From CAYNST01 sp964641175 (GTDB taxonomy: Bacteria; Pseudomonadota; Gammaproteobacteria; Pseudomonadales; Cellvibrionaceae), in NCBI GenBank assembly GCA_964641175.1, contig CAZXLJ010000001.1:1-64000 (forward strand): a stretch of DNA of 64,000 nucleotides, given 5' to 3'. A program made the translations under genes and the position numbers. This document shows, piece after piece, positions 1 to 8,553 of the stretch (positions are counted from its first letter, which is position 1; every line of letters starts with the position of its first letter). The notes beneath the pieces were generated by a model. It had not been told where the DNA came from and made no database searches. It saw only the letters and a list, made by a program, of their open reading frames with translations.

Positions 1-1
1 G

Positions 2-1339
2 CAGATTGCCCGGCTTCAGATTCAACTGGATAAAGCTCGTGAAAAGAAAATCACGGCAGCGCAAAGTTCATTAAACAGCGCCATCAAGAATGTGGACAAA
101 GCGAAGGCCGCACTTTCTTCGTCTCGGGAGAAGCTGAAATCCGCCTCTGAAGCAAGCAAGGCAAGCAAGACGGCGGCCAGTAAAAACCGGATTCAGAAAG
201 CGCGCCAGACAGTGGTAGAGAAAAGGGACGCACTTGCCGCCAGCCAGGCGACACTTGCCGCAGCGCGTGAAGAGCTGGCCACTCTCAAAGGTCGAAGCGA
301 GACCACACGCAGCCCAGCGAAACCGTCTAGCGGAAAACGCGGCCGACCCGCAACGCCTGCAAAAGCCAAGGCAAAACCGAAAGCTGCCGCCGCAGCGAAG
401 CCCGTCGCCACCGCTGCCAAAAAGACGTCAGGCAAAAGCACCACTGCAGGTAAATCCGCAACCTCCGCATCGACGGCGGGCAAGAGTAAAACTGCCAGCA
501 AGGGACGGGGGCGCCCCCGGAAGGATGCAGCAGAAATCCAGAGTGCAGCTTCAAAGGCCAGCACCGCAAAGACCAGCACCGCAAAGGCCAGCACCAAAAA
601 AGCCAGCCCCGCGGTAAAAACCAAATCTGCTGCCAAATCGAAGACGCCGGCAAAAGCCAAGTCGGCAGCAACCAATAAGTCAGTCGCGACGACCAGGTCA
701 CCGGCAAAAACTACCGCACCCGCAAAAACCGGATTATCCGCGAAATCAAAGCCGGAGACGGCAACCAGGTCGCCGGCGAAAGTAAAATCAGCAGGTAAAA
801 CAACGCATGCTGCGGGTACGGCGTCGCCTGCAACAGCGCCAATGAATCCGAACACCAAACCTTTAATTCCGGCTAACAGTTCGGCCAAACCCAAAACTGA
901 CAGCAAACCCAAGGCAGAAAGCGCCGCAAATACTACGTCATCCAAATCCCCGGCAGCCGCGGCGCAGCCTGCCAGAACCCCCGTCACGCCCAAGCCGGCC
1001 GTGCAACCTTCCAGCCAGGCCAGCGCCGGCGAGCCGAAGGCGGCCTCCCCCGCATCCAAAGAACCTGCAGCAGCGGTCAAAAAGCCGGAAACCGGTAATG
1101 TGCCAACACGCCCGGCAGACGCTACCGCGGACAAAACTTCAGAGCCCAGGACGGTGGCTGAAGTTCGGGAACAGCAAAAGACTGCAGAGACGGGCCAGGT
1201 GAAAAAGGAACAGCAGGCTGGCAGCGCACCCGTTGCCGCGCAGCAATCCGAAAAAAGTGGTGCCGTGAAAGATTCCAAACAGGATGAGAGCCGCAACACC
1301 TATCTGGGTGGCAGCCTGTTCGATAACAGCAACGGTTAA
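2..1339 (+). CDS. AlgP-like Lys/Ala/Pro-rich histone-H1-type protein, 5' truncated
   Basis: The reading frame is open to the left window edge, so the gene starts outside; the first in-window start codon (GTG at 92) is probably internal. The visible N-terminal ~100 residues are a charged, Ala/Lys-rich predicted coiled coil. The rest is a long low-complexity tail of AKS, TPAK and KPAA-type blocks, with two AT-hook-like RGRP motifs (GKRGRPAT and KGRGRPRK). This matches the architecture of Pseudomonas AlgP, a histone-H1-like DNA-binding protein linked to alginate gene expression. DNA binding is inferred from composition. The end (NTYLGGSLFDNSNG) is not lysine-rich. Four near-identical 15-bp units lie at 554-613. 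A long antisense ORF over it is a composition shadow. Confidence 0.75.
   Translation, partial: QIARLQIQLDKAREKKITAAQSSLNSAIKNVDKAKAALSSSREKLKSASEASKASKTAASKNRIQKARQTVVEKRDALAASQATLAAAREELATLKGRSETTRSPAKPSSGKRGRPATPAKAKAKPKAAAAAKPVATAAKKTSGKSTTAGKSATSASTAGKSKTASKGRGRPRKDAAEIQSAASKASTAKTSTAKASTKKASPAVKTKSAAKSKTPAKAKSAATNKSVATTRSPAKTTAPAKTGLSAKSKPETATRSPAKVKSAGKTTHAAGTASPATAPMNPNTKPLIPANSSAKPKTDSKPKAESAANTTSSKSPAAAAQPARTPVTPKPAVQPSSQASAGEPKAASPASKEPAAAVKKPETGNVPTRPADATADKTSEPRTVAEVREQQKTAETGQVKKEQQAGSAPVAAQQSEKSGAVKDSKQDESRNTYLGGSLFDNSNG
554..613 (+). repeat. 15-bp in-frame tandem repeat in the algP-like gene, 4 units
   Basis: Four consecutive units with consensus AAGGCCAGCACCGCA (554-568, 569-583, 584-598, 599-613), the last two degenerate. 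Each encodes five residues of the K(A/T)ST(A/K) type. Confidence 0.8.
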
Positions 1340-1360
1340 GAAATCCTGATTTATGTCCGC

Positions 1361-1402
1361 CGCATTTCCGTAACGGTCCTCCTGGCCACTTACGGAAATG
1401 CG
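1361..1402. terminator. Perfect 13-bp inverted repeat between convergent genes
   Basis: CGCATTTCCGTAA (1361-1373) is the exact reverse complement of TTACGGAAATGCG (1390-1402), with a 16-nt loop. It lies 21 bp after the algP-like stop and before the end of the convergent beta-barrel gene, so it probably acts as a terminator. There is no strong T-run, so rho-independence is uncertain. Confidence 0.55.
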
Positions 1403-1460
1403 TCCTTGCTCACCTCAACGGGCCCGAGCGTTGAAAACCCTTTCTGGCTGACGCACAGGG

Positions 1461-3548
1461 TCAGAATCGCGCCATATAGCCCGCGTGGAGATACTGGCTT
1501 TCCAGCCGGTTACGCAACTCCAGATCGTTGTAAACCTCATTGCCCACTTCGACAAACAGCTCCGTATTGCGGAACGGTTTGTACTTCGCCGCCAAACTTC
1601 CGCGAATCCGTGATTGCGTATGCTGATTTGCTTTACTTTGCGTATAGCCAAGGTGGATCTTTGGGGTGATGAAAAACTTCCCGTTGAAGAATCTCAGACG
1701 CTCTGAAATCTGCATCCAGTTCGACGATGACTGGGTACTGTCGCTGGTCCGCAAGGAGAGTGTTGCCACGTCATCGAACCCGAGAAAATCGCTGGCGACC
1801 AACTGGACTCCGCCGGCGGTATAGCGGTACTCCGCGTCAGTGGCGACCACATCCGTTGCCACGTCCTCGCCGAACGAGAAAATGGGCATTTCGCTCATCA
1901 CGGACTGATAGAAGTCGAGGGTTATGTCGAGATTGTCGTCCAGCTTTCTGCTGTAACTCGCTGTTGCAAACTCCGACAGCGATGTTCGCTGCAATGCACG
2001 GTAAAGCAGGTTGTCCCGGTTCCACTGATCGCGCAGATGCACTTCCAGATCGAGAAACGGCTGCCCCAGCAGGATATTGGTGGATGTCAGGAATGGTGAA
2101 CGCTGACGTCCAAAGGTGCCTGATAATGTCGAGGCGTCTTCGAACTGGTAGGTCACGCCCAGCAGCGCATTATTGAACTCTGCGAATTCATAATCGTAAT
2201 CGACGCTGACATACGCGGAGGTCGAATCGTTGGTAAATCTGGCTTCGCCGCCATAAGCTTTGCGGTCCGTTTCCTCAAACAGCGTCTGCTCCGTGTAATA
2301 ACCCGTGAAATTCCATTCATCATTGAAGGCATATTCGGCCTGCACACTGAAAAAGCGGCGATCAAGGTCGTCATACACATCGGCGAACAACACCGGCTCA
2401 CCGAGATTCACACCGAGGGTGACTTTCTCGAGTACCGGATAGCGCAACGACACGCCGTCGAATGCCGTGAAAACGCCCGTGCGGAAATCCCGCTGCCGGC
2501 CGGCGACCAGGTTCAGGCCGGACGAGTTGTGGGTGTAATCAAGATAAAAACGCTTCAAATAGCTCCTGGTGTACAGGTCCGCGTCCATATCGTCATAAAG
2601 ATGATAGCCATTGAGGCGCGCCTGAAAGGCATGCTCCCCTACCTGCTTGCTGGCGTGTACATCCAGATGGGTGGCTACCACCGACAGTACGTCCTCATCC
2701 GGGATCTGGCGGCCGCCGCGGGTGAGGTAACGATAGCTCTGTCCGATCACACCGCGCACCAGGGGCTTCTTCTGGGCACCGACGACATCCGATTTGCGCA
2801 GCGCTTCCTGTCCGTCACTCTCCGCCGTCCGCACCGCTCGCAAACGCTGGGCCACGCGGCCAGCGCCACTGGAATCCGGGGCGTCGTCCAGCAACTGCTG
2901 ATAAATCGCCGCCGCCCGACCATTTTCACCTTTGCGCTCGTAACTCAGCCCCAAAAGTTCCCGGGCCCAGAGGGAGGTACCGGGGTCGGCGGCGAGAGAC
3001 AGCGCCGAGTAGTGATTGACCGCCTGCTGATAATCGCCGTCGATATAGTGGTTTTTCCCCTGCTCCAGCAGGGCTTGCAATGATGACCGGGACACACTGT
3101 CCCTGGGACTTAGCCAGTACCAGGAAATGGCATCGCCCGTCTGTTGCTCTGTGGACAGCAGTGATTCAAAGTCCCGTCTGTCGACGGGTACCACCGCCAG
3201 ACCCGGCAAAATACCGCCGTATTGCACAACAAACTGTTCGGCTTCTTCGCGTGATTTGAAAAATCCGAAACGCAATTCAGGCGGAGACGTTCGCAGCTCA
3301 TTTTGCCGTGCATGCAGCAACAGATACCAGAAACGGTTCATTCGTCGCTGCAGGGCCATGACCGCTGCAGGGGTGGCGGCAAACCGCACCGCGAACCGCG
3401 CCCGTTCATAATCTTTGTATAACGTGCGGATAGCTTGTGGCGACTGTTCGCCGGCTGCCGGTTCGGGCGCCTGCGCCCACACCCGCCCACCGCCGAGAAG
3501 AATCAATGCCACCACGGCGGTGACGAAAACACTGCGTCTCAATTTCAT
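1461..3548 (-). CDS. Outer-membrane beta-barrel protein with N-terminal TPR domain, next to multihaem cytochromes
   Basis: About 695 residues with a clear signal peptide (MKLRRS, a hydrophobic stretch, then VWAQA). Residues ~70-140 form an alpha/beta region, and ~160-245 contain TPR-like helices (LLEQGKNHYIDGDYQQAVNHY, LLGLSYERKGENGRAAAIYQ). The remaining ~450 residues alternate polar and aromatic residues and end in Phe (YMARF), as expected of an outer-membrane barrel. ATG 3548 was chosen over ATG 3563: it begins a standard signal peptide and leaves a 4-nt gap after the upstream stop (3553-3555), like the other junctions in this operon. As last gene of the cytochrome unit it may house or anchor the cytochromes in the outer membrane, as MtrB/PioB do; that role is inferred and no homology to MtrB is claimed. 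Confidence 0.7.
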   Translation of the reverse strand: MKLRRSVFVTAVVALILLGGGRVWAQAPEPAAGEQSPQAIRTLYKDYERARFAVRFAATPAAVMALQRRMNRFWYLLLHARQNELRTSPPELRFGFFKSREEAEQFVVQYGGILPGLAVVPVDRRDFESLLSTEQQTGDAISWYWLSPRDSVSRSSLQALLEQGKNHYIDGDYQQAVNHYSALSLAADPGTSLWARELLGLSYERKGENGRAAAIYQQLLDDAPDSSGAGRVAQRLRAVRTAESDGQEALRKSDVVGAQKKPLVRGVIGQSYRYLTRGGRQIPDEDVLSVVATHLDVHASKQVGEHAFQARLNGYHLYDDMDADLYTRSYLKRFYLDYTHNSSGLNLVAGRQRDFRTGVFTAFDGVSLRYPVLEKVTLGVNLGEPVLFADVYDDLDRRFFSVQAEYAFNDEWNFTGYYTEQTLFEETDRKAYGGEARFTNDSTSAYVSVDYDYEFAEFNNALLGVTYQFEDASTLSGTFGRQRSPFLTSTNILLGQPFLDLEVHLRDQWNRDNLLYRALQRTSLSEFATASYSRKLDDNLDITLDFYQSVMSEMPIFSFGEDVATDVVATDAEYRYTAGGVQLVASDFLGFDDVATLSLRTSDSTQSSSNWMQISERLRFFNGKFFITPKIHLGYTQSKANQHTQSRIRGSLAAKYKPFRNTELFVEVGNEVYNDLELRNRLESQYLHAGYMARF

Positions 3549-3552
3549 GCGG

Positions 3553-4337
3553 TCAGAACCCATCCATTCCGGGTAAAGCGGGCGTTGTTATGGAAAAATC
3601 GTCGGTGGTGTGGCAAACATCACAGGACGCACCGTTGGTGGGGATATGACCCGGCCCCTGTCCGCGNNNNNNNNNNNNNNNNNNNNNNNNNNNNNNNNNN
3701 NNNNNNNNNNNNNNNNNNNNNNNNNNNNNNNNNNNNNNNNNNNNNNNNNNNNNNNNNNNNNNNNNNTCGCGGGTCTGCCCGTGGCTTGCTGGCCGTTATG
3801 GCAGTTGAAGCAGCCCCCGACGATGCTGTCGTGATTAAAGCGCGAGGGCAGAAAGCCCATGTCGGAATGACAGTCTTCGCAGCGGTCGTGAACCGGGATG
3901 TGGTTGGGTGGCTTCCCGATCGCCTGCCGGTTGTTGTGGCAATTGACGCAGGCGCCGAACACCTGCGTGTGGTCAATGTAGGGGACATCCTGCCAGATGG
4001 TGGGTGCGTGGCAGGTATCGCACTGATCTGAACTGTGGATGTGACTGACCGGCTTCGCGGTGGCGTTAAAACGACTCACCGGGGTATGGCACCCCTCGCA
4101 GCGGCGCGGCGTGCCATGGAACTGCCCGCCCACGTGGCAGCTTTCGCAGGCGACGAAATCATGCGCGCCGAACAGATCGAACCCGGTAGTGGCATGGTCG
4201 AACGGTTTCTGAACGTCTTCCGGGGTCTGTGCAAAACAGACGCCGCCTGCAAAAAAGACGATACCGAGGCACAGGCTCAGCGCCCGACGCAGGGAACAAT
4301 GCACCCGTCGGCAGATGCGTAATTGGCTTGGATGCAT
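3553..4337 (-). CDS. Multihaem c-type cytochrome interrupted by a scaffold gap
   Basis: Signal peptide (LGIVFFAGGVCFAQT) followed by six CXXCH motifs before the gap (CESCH, CEGCH, CDTCH, CVNCH, CEDCH, CFNCH) and one after it (CDVCH), so at least seven haems. Read in the correct frame beyond the gap, the protein ends GPGHIPTNGASCDVCH and then a short tail to TGA at 3553-3555. The linker between the fourth and fifth haems (NNRQAIGKPPNHIP) resembles the sequences on both sides of the gap (NGQQATGRP and GHIPT), so the gap may hide little, or one or more whole haem modules. The start lies 3 nt after the stop of the 21-haem cytochrome. Probably a periplasmic or outer-membrane-associated electron carrier; the partner is unknown. 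Confidence 0.85.
3667..3766. other. Scaffold gap of 100 N inside a multihaem cytochrome gene
   Basis: One hundred Ns, likely a placeholder of arbitrary length. The reading frame differs across it and both flanks encode similar haem-linker sequence, so a collapsed repeat is a plausible cause. Confidence 0.95.
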
Positions 4338-4340
4338 GGA

Positions 4341-5909
4341 TTAATTCCGCAAGATCAATTCAAAGAAGCGGTTCTGGCTATGACAACGGCCGCAATTGGG
4401 CCCGAAACTGCCGTTATGGATATCCTGACGCTGGTGGCAATCGCCGCAGACCTGAGATGTGCTGGCCGGATCAGTGCCAGGCTTGTGGCAGCCTTCACAG
4501 GCGAGATTGGTATGCGCCCCCTGCAGCCGGAAACCGGTTTCCTTCTCGTGGTCGAACTGCCACAAATTCCATGCGTTGGGCGTATGGCAGCTGCCGCAAA
4601 CCTTGCCCAGCGCCCCTTTATGGTGGTCGTCGGCCCGGTGGCAACTGACACACTCGCCAGAAGTTCCGATGTACTGCCCCTCGATATGGCAGCTCTCGCA
4701 GGCAACAATCTGGTGCATGCCCACCAACGGGAAAGGCGTGAAGTCGTGATCAAAGCGACTCACCGTCCGCCAGTTGTCCGTTACATGGCAGGTAGCGCAG
4801 ACTTTCATTTCCGGATCTTTATGCACGTCATCAGCCGCATGACAACTGGCGCAATCGCGTGAAATGCTGTCAGTCAGCGAGCCGGTATGGCAGCTGGTAC
4901 ACGATGCTTGCTGGTGTGCACCTGTCAACGGAAACCCGGTCTTGCCCGTGTGATCAAATTTGACCTGCGCCCAGCTCTGGGTACGGTGACAGGAATCGCA
5001 CTGCTTGCCGTTGCGTCCCTGATGTATGTCATCACTGGCGTGGCAGCTGCTGCAGGCGGTCGGTGTCTGCTTTTGTACAACACCGTCGCTGTGACAGGCT
5101 CTGCACGGAATCTCCCCATGCTTGTCAAGCAGGGGAAACCTGGTGGCGTTGTGGTCGAATATAGTCTTTTTCCAGCCATCCACGCTGTGGCAGGTATCGC
5201 ACTGCTGGCCATTCTTTCCGGCATGAATGTCCGCAGCCTTGTGGCATGTAACGCAAGTTGTCTGCGCAAATTCATAGACCTGCCCGGCGTGACAGCTGCT
5301 GCAGGCGACTTTGCTGTGTAACCCCTCCAGAGGAAAATCCGTATCCGCATGGTCAAATTCGAGCCGCTTTTGCCAGCTTTGGGGCTGGTGACACGAATCG
5401 CACTGATCCCCAAGTGCGCCCCGGTGGAAATCATCCTTTTTATGACAGTCAACGCAAAGGTTGCCAGCTTCTCGATATTTTTCGTCCGGTTTGTGACACG
5501 CCGTGCATTGCTGGGTGACATGTTTGCCTTCCAGCGCGAAGCGCGTGTGGGTATGGTCAAACGCATCGACCTGCATATTGATGATGTCGGCATCCCGGCC
5601 AACGTGGTCCGCATGACAGGTGTTGCAAGACTGGGTGCTCGACAGAGGATTCAGGCCGTGGAAACCCTGCCTGGACTCCCGGTCCGCCTGAATTTCATCG
5701 TGGCAATCGAGGCAGAGGCTCGTCAGACCGGCCTTGTTGAATGACTCGTGACACTGGCTGCACTGTGCTTCAAACTCGGCATGCCCCTCTATCAAAGGCC
5801 CAGGCATCAGTATGCGCTGCTTGATCGACAGACTGTCCGCCGTCACCGCCGCCGCTGTGAGCCAGCAGAACAATCCAAGGATAATCTGGTAAATCAAGCG
5901 TCTATTCAT
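4341..5909 (-). CDS. Exported 21-haem c-type cytochrome
   Basis: About 522 residues containing 21 CXXCH motifs, one haem per ~25 residues. After the signal peptide (MNRRLIYQ, hydrophobic core, TAAAVTA), the protein repeats a module: FDH-x(4)-FPL-x-G-x-H-x(4)-CxxCH, a second CxxCH, D-D-x-H-x-G, and a third CxxCH followed by a Trp segment. The longer frame begins with TTG at 5933 and overlaps the upstream gene. ATG 5909 gives a proper signal peptide and a 4-nt gap, so it is preferred. Haem attachment and periplasmic location follow from the motifs and signal peptide. It resembles cytochrome c3/c7-family repeat proteins. The role as an electron wire between the membrane cytochrome upstream and the barrel downstream is inferred from operon order. 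Confidence 0.9.
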   Translation of the reverse strand: MNRRLIYQIILGLFCWLTAAAVTADSLSIKQRILMPGPLIEGHAEFEAQCSQCHESFNKAGLTSLCLDCHDEIQADRESRQGFHGLNPLSSTQSCNTCHADHVGRDADIINMQVDAFDHTHTRFALEGKHVTQQCTACHKPDEKYREAGNLCVDCHKKDDFHRGALGDQCDSCHQPQSWQKRLEFDHADTDFPLEGLHSKVACSSCHAGQVYEFAQTTCVTCHKAADIHAGKNGQQCDTCHSVDGWKKTIFDHNATRFPLLDKHGEIPCRACHSDGVVQKQTPTACSSCHASDDIHQGRNGKQCDSCHRTQSWAQVKFDHTGKTGFPLTGAHQQASCTSCHTGSLTDSISRDCASCHAADDVHKDPEMKVCATCHVTDNWRTVSRFDHDFTPFPLVGMHQIVACESCHIEGQYIGTSGECVSCHRADDHHKGALGKVCGSCHTPNAWNLWQFDHEKETGFRLQGAHTNLACEGCHKPGTDPASTSQVCGDCHQRQDIHNGSFGPNCGRCHSQNRFFELILRN

Positions 5910-5913
5910 AGAA

Positions 5914-6810
5914 TCAGTACATGTGTACCACAATGACGTGGGTGATGACCGTCAGCAGCATCAAGCCGAAAATCGGCAAATGCACGACGTGCCAAAGCGA
6001 AAACAGCCGGTCAAACAGATGCAGTCCGGGCAGCTTTTTCAGAATGACCAGCATCACATCGAGGTTCTCGTGCAACTGCTGGCGTATGGCTTTCATTCCC
6101 TGCCCCTGGTGAGCCTTGGGATTTGCTTCGTGGTATTTCTCGATGTGTCTCAATAAGTCCCTGGCATCGTCGGCCAACTGGTGAGCCTGGCGGCGGCAAC
6201 GCAGGACCGTTCCGAACGATGCGGTCTTCTGGGCCAGCAGCAGCTCATCCAGCGATTCGAACAGCGAAGTGACTCCCTGCTGCAGGTCGGGTGTCACGGC
6301 CATGGTCATCAGGTTGTCCTGAATCGCCTGAAAATCCCGACGCACTTGTACGAGTTTGATCTTCTCACCGTACACGCCGGCATGAATGCGGTTATAAAGA
6401 AACCGCCCGATCAGACCGCTGACTGCCACCGTGAGCAGGCACACCAGCGCCACTGTACTGTTGGGTGACCCGAAAGAAAACCGGCTGTGAAACAGTATGG
6501 CCGTGGGAGCCAGCACTCCGAGCAGCATATGGGTGCGAAACCAGTACTTGATGTGAAAAGTGCTGCGGAGGGGCCGCCAGCGCTTGCGCAGACTATAAGT
6601 CAGCAGCAACAGCATCATGATGCCGCCCGCCAGCCCCAGCACATAGCCCAGACCGCTGGACGCCGAGATGTAATCTTCGTCCCGGATGGACCATCCCCAT
6701 GCAATCAGCAGCACCCAGCCCACCGCGAAGATCACGATAAATATCCGGTGCGCATGGTTCAGATACCGCTGCGCCAAGTTCCCGCTGGGGACTGTCCTGT
6801 CAGGTGTCAT
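5914..6810 (-). CDS. b-type-cytochrome-like membrane protein with cytoplasmic helical insert
   Basis: 298 residues with hydrophobic segments near 22-40, 52-72, 95-107, 117-138 and 272-295, and a long charged helical region (~145-265) between the last two. Histidines in or near membrane segments (His94, His108, His274, His277, His291, His296) could ligate haem, as in cytochrome b561/ferric-reductase-type proteins. The start at 6810 has a GGAG ribosome site. It is the first gene of the minus-strand cytochrome operon and ends 4 nt before the 21-haem gene. It probably moves electrons across the inner membrane to the periplasmic cytochromes. The family name is not certain and haem binding is inferred from residues. 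Confidence 0.65.
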   Translation of the reverse strand: MTPDRTVPSGNLAQRYLNHAHRIFIVIFAVGWVLLIAWGWSIRDEDYISASSGLGYVLGLAGGIMMLLLLTYSLRKRWRPLRSTFHIKYWFRTHMLLGVLAPTAILFHSRFSFGSPNSTVALVCLLTVAVSGLIGRFLYNRIHAGVYGEKIKLVQVRRDFQAIQDNLMTMAVTPDLQQGVTSLFESLDELLLAQKTASFGTVLRCRRQAHQLADDARDLLRHIEKYHEANPKAHQGQGMKAIRQQLHENLDVMLVILKKLPGLHLFDRLFSLWHVVHLPIFGLMLLTVITHVIVVHMY

Positions 6811-7245
6811 ACAACTCCGTTGATCGCCGTTCTTTATATAAAGGGGCCCATCTCATGAGAGGCTGCTATATTATTATGTTTTTATTCGCGCCACCGCGAA
6901 AATGTTGGACAAATTTCAACCTGCTTCAAATCATTGTAACGCGAAGAGCGGGTACACTTGCGGCCTGCGCCCGCCCAATGGTCCGATTTAACGGATCAAA
7001 GCACGTCAGCCGGGTTGCACGGAAGCTCAGGAGCGGCGGATTATAAGCGACGTGGTGACGCTATGGTGAGCTTTGCATCTCACCCGGTGTCTCAAGACGG
7101 TCGTGCGCTGTGTAGACGTGTTCGCGTTTTGGATGCAGTGTGGTTGAATTAGCCCGTCCGGCAAGCGATAAACACCGGCGGCTGGCGATTACAGGCAAAC
7201 ACGTCAGGACTGCCCCAGGACATAACAAGCTGTAAGAGGACTTCT
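6811..7245. other. 435-bp divergent intergenic region of the redox locus
   Basis: Separates the minus-strand cytochrome operon from the plus-strand oxidoreductase gene and should hold both promoters. An AT-rich patch lies at ~6830-6900. I see no convincing FNR, ArcA or other operator and no gene. Confidence 0.5.
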
Positions 7246-8553
7246 GTGGAGTTTTTGTCACCCGAGATGATTATTTTCGGCGCCCCGCTGGCGCTGATCC
7301 TGACCAGCTATTATTTCTGGCAATGGCGTACCAGCACGTCTGCCCGAAACCGTCTTCAGCATGCCATCGCCGCGGGCCTGCACGAGCCACCGTCTCTGCA
7401 TCCGATCATCGATCCGGCCAAATGCATGGGCTGCGGCGCCTGCGTCAGTGCCTGCCCGGAAGGCGACATCCTCGGCTTGATCAACCGCAAGGCAGAACTG
7501 GTATCACCCACCGACTGCATCGGCCATGGTGCTTGCCGGGCTGCGTGCCCGACCGGTGCCATTTCCCTGGTATTCGGCTCCGAAACCAGGGGCGTTGACA
7601 TCCCCCTGTTAAGTCCGGACTTTGAATCAAGCGTTCCAGGGGTTTATATCGCGGGTGAACTGGGCGGCATGGGGCTGATCAAGAACGCCATCACCCAGGG
7701 CCGCCAGGCAATCGAGGCGATTGCCCGACGCTTGCCCGCAAAACACGGTTTGCCGCTTGACGTCGTGATCGTCGGAGCCGGACCTGCGGGGTTGAGCGCT
7801 TCGCTCGAAGCCAAGGCGCGCGGCCTGCGCTTTCTCGTGGTGGAACAGGACACCATCGGCGGTACTCTGGCCCATTACCCGCGGGGCAAGATGGTCATGA
7901 CTCAGCCGGCAGATCTGCCGCTGGTCGGCCAGTTTCAGTTCCGGGAGGCCAGCAAGGAGGAACTGGTCAACTTCTGGAATGACATCATTGCCAAAACCGG
8001 CTTGAAAATTCGCACCGGCGTGCGTGTGGAATCGGTCACGCGGAAGGGCAAAGGCCTTCTCATAAAAACCACTTCAGGCGACTGTACGGCCGCGACTGTC
8101 CTGCTCGCCCTCGGGCGCAGAGGAACGCCGCGGCGTCTGGAGGTCCCGGGCGAAGACCTGCCCAAGGTGGTTTACCGGCTGCTGGACGCGGAACAGTATA
8201 TTGGCCAGCGGGTTATTGTGGTGGGCGGTGGCGACAGCGCCATCGAAGCGGCCACCGCGGTAGCGCGTCAGCCGGGGGCCGAGGTCACGCTGATTCACCG
8301 GGGCAAAGCCTTTTCCAGGGCCAAAGCCAGCAACCGCGAAAAGCTGGAAGCCACGGTGCAAAAAGGCAGACTGCAGGTCCATATGCAATCCCACCTCAAA
8401 GAAATTCGTGATGATACGGTAACCATCAGTTCCCCCAACGGCGATCAGATTCTGGACAACGACTACGTGATTATCTGCGCGGGCGGCATTCTTCCCACCC
8501 CTTTCCTGCGCGAGTCTGGCATCGAGGTAGAAGCAAAATATGGGACTGCGTAA
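7246..8553 (+). CDS. Membrane-anchored 4Fe-4S ferredoxin/FAD-NAD(P) oxidoreductase
   Basis: 435 residues starting with GTG behind a good ribosome site (AAGAGGA). An N-terminal membrane anchor (residues 9-26) is followed by a two-cluster ferredoxin domain: Cys60, 63, 66, 70 in CMGCGACVSACP, and Cys91, His94, Cys97, Cys101 in CIGHGACRAACP, so the second cluster carries His at one ligand position. Two Rossmann motifs follow, GAGPAG (177-182) and GGGDSA (~320), as in thioredoxin-reductase-like FAD/NAD(P) enzymes, but the TrxR redox CxxC was not seen. It probably takes electrons from NAD(P)H or a ferredoxin on the cytoplasmic face. Its position opposite the cytochrome operon suggests it feeds the b-type protein and the multihaem chain; that link is inference. 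Confidence 0.8.
   Translation: MEFLSPEMIIFGAPLALILTSYYFWQWRTSTSARNRLQHAIAAGLHEPPSLHPIIDPAKCMGCGACVSACPEGDILGLINRKAELVSPTDCIGHGACRAACPTGAISLVFGSETRGVDIPLLSPDFESSVPGVYIAGELGGMGLIKNAITQGRQAIEAIARRLPAKHGLPLDVVIVGAGPAGLSASLEAKARGLRFLVVEQDTIGGTLAHYPRGKMVMTQPADLPLVGQFQFREASKEELVNFWNDIIAKTGLKIRTGVRVESVTRKGKGLLIKTTSGDCTAATVLLALGRRGTPRRLEVPGEDLPKVVYRLLDAEQYIGQRVIVVGGGDSAIEAATAVARQPGAEVTLIHRGKAFSRAKASNREKLEATVQKGRLQVHMQSHLKEIRDDTVTISSPNGDQILDNDYVIICAGGILPTPFLRESGIEVEAKYGTA

Noticed and set aside
193..1299. Long antisense ORF (368 residues) opposite the algP-like gene
   Set aside because: It mirrors the low-complexity Lys/Ala codons as Leu/Ala/Phe; the plus-strand frame has the family architecture.
5910..5933. 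TTG start for the 21-haem cytochrome at 5933
   Set aside because: It overlaps the upstream gene and precedes a non-signal sequence; ATG 5909 begins a normal signal peptide.
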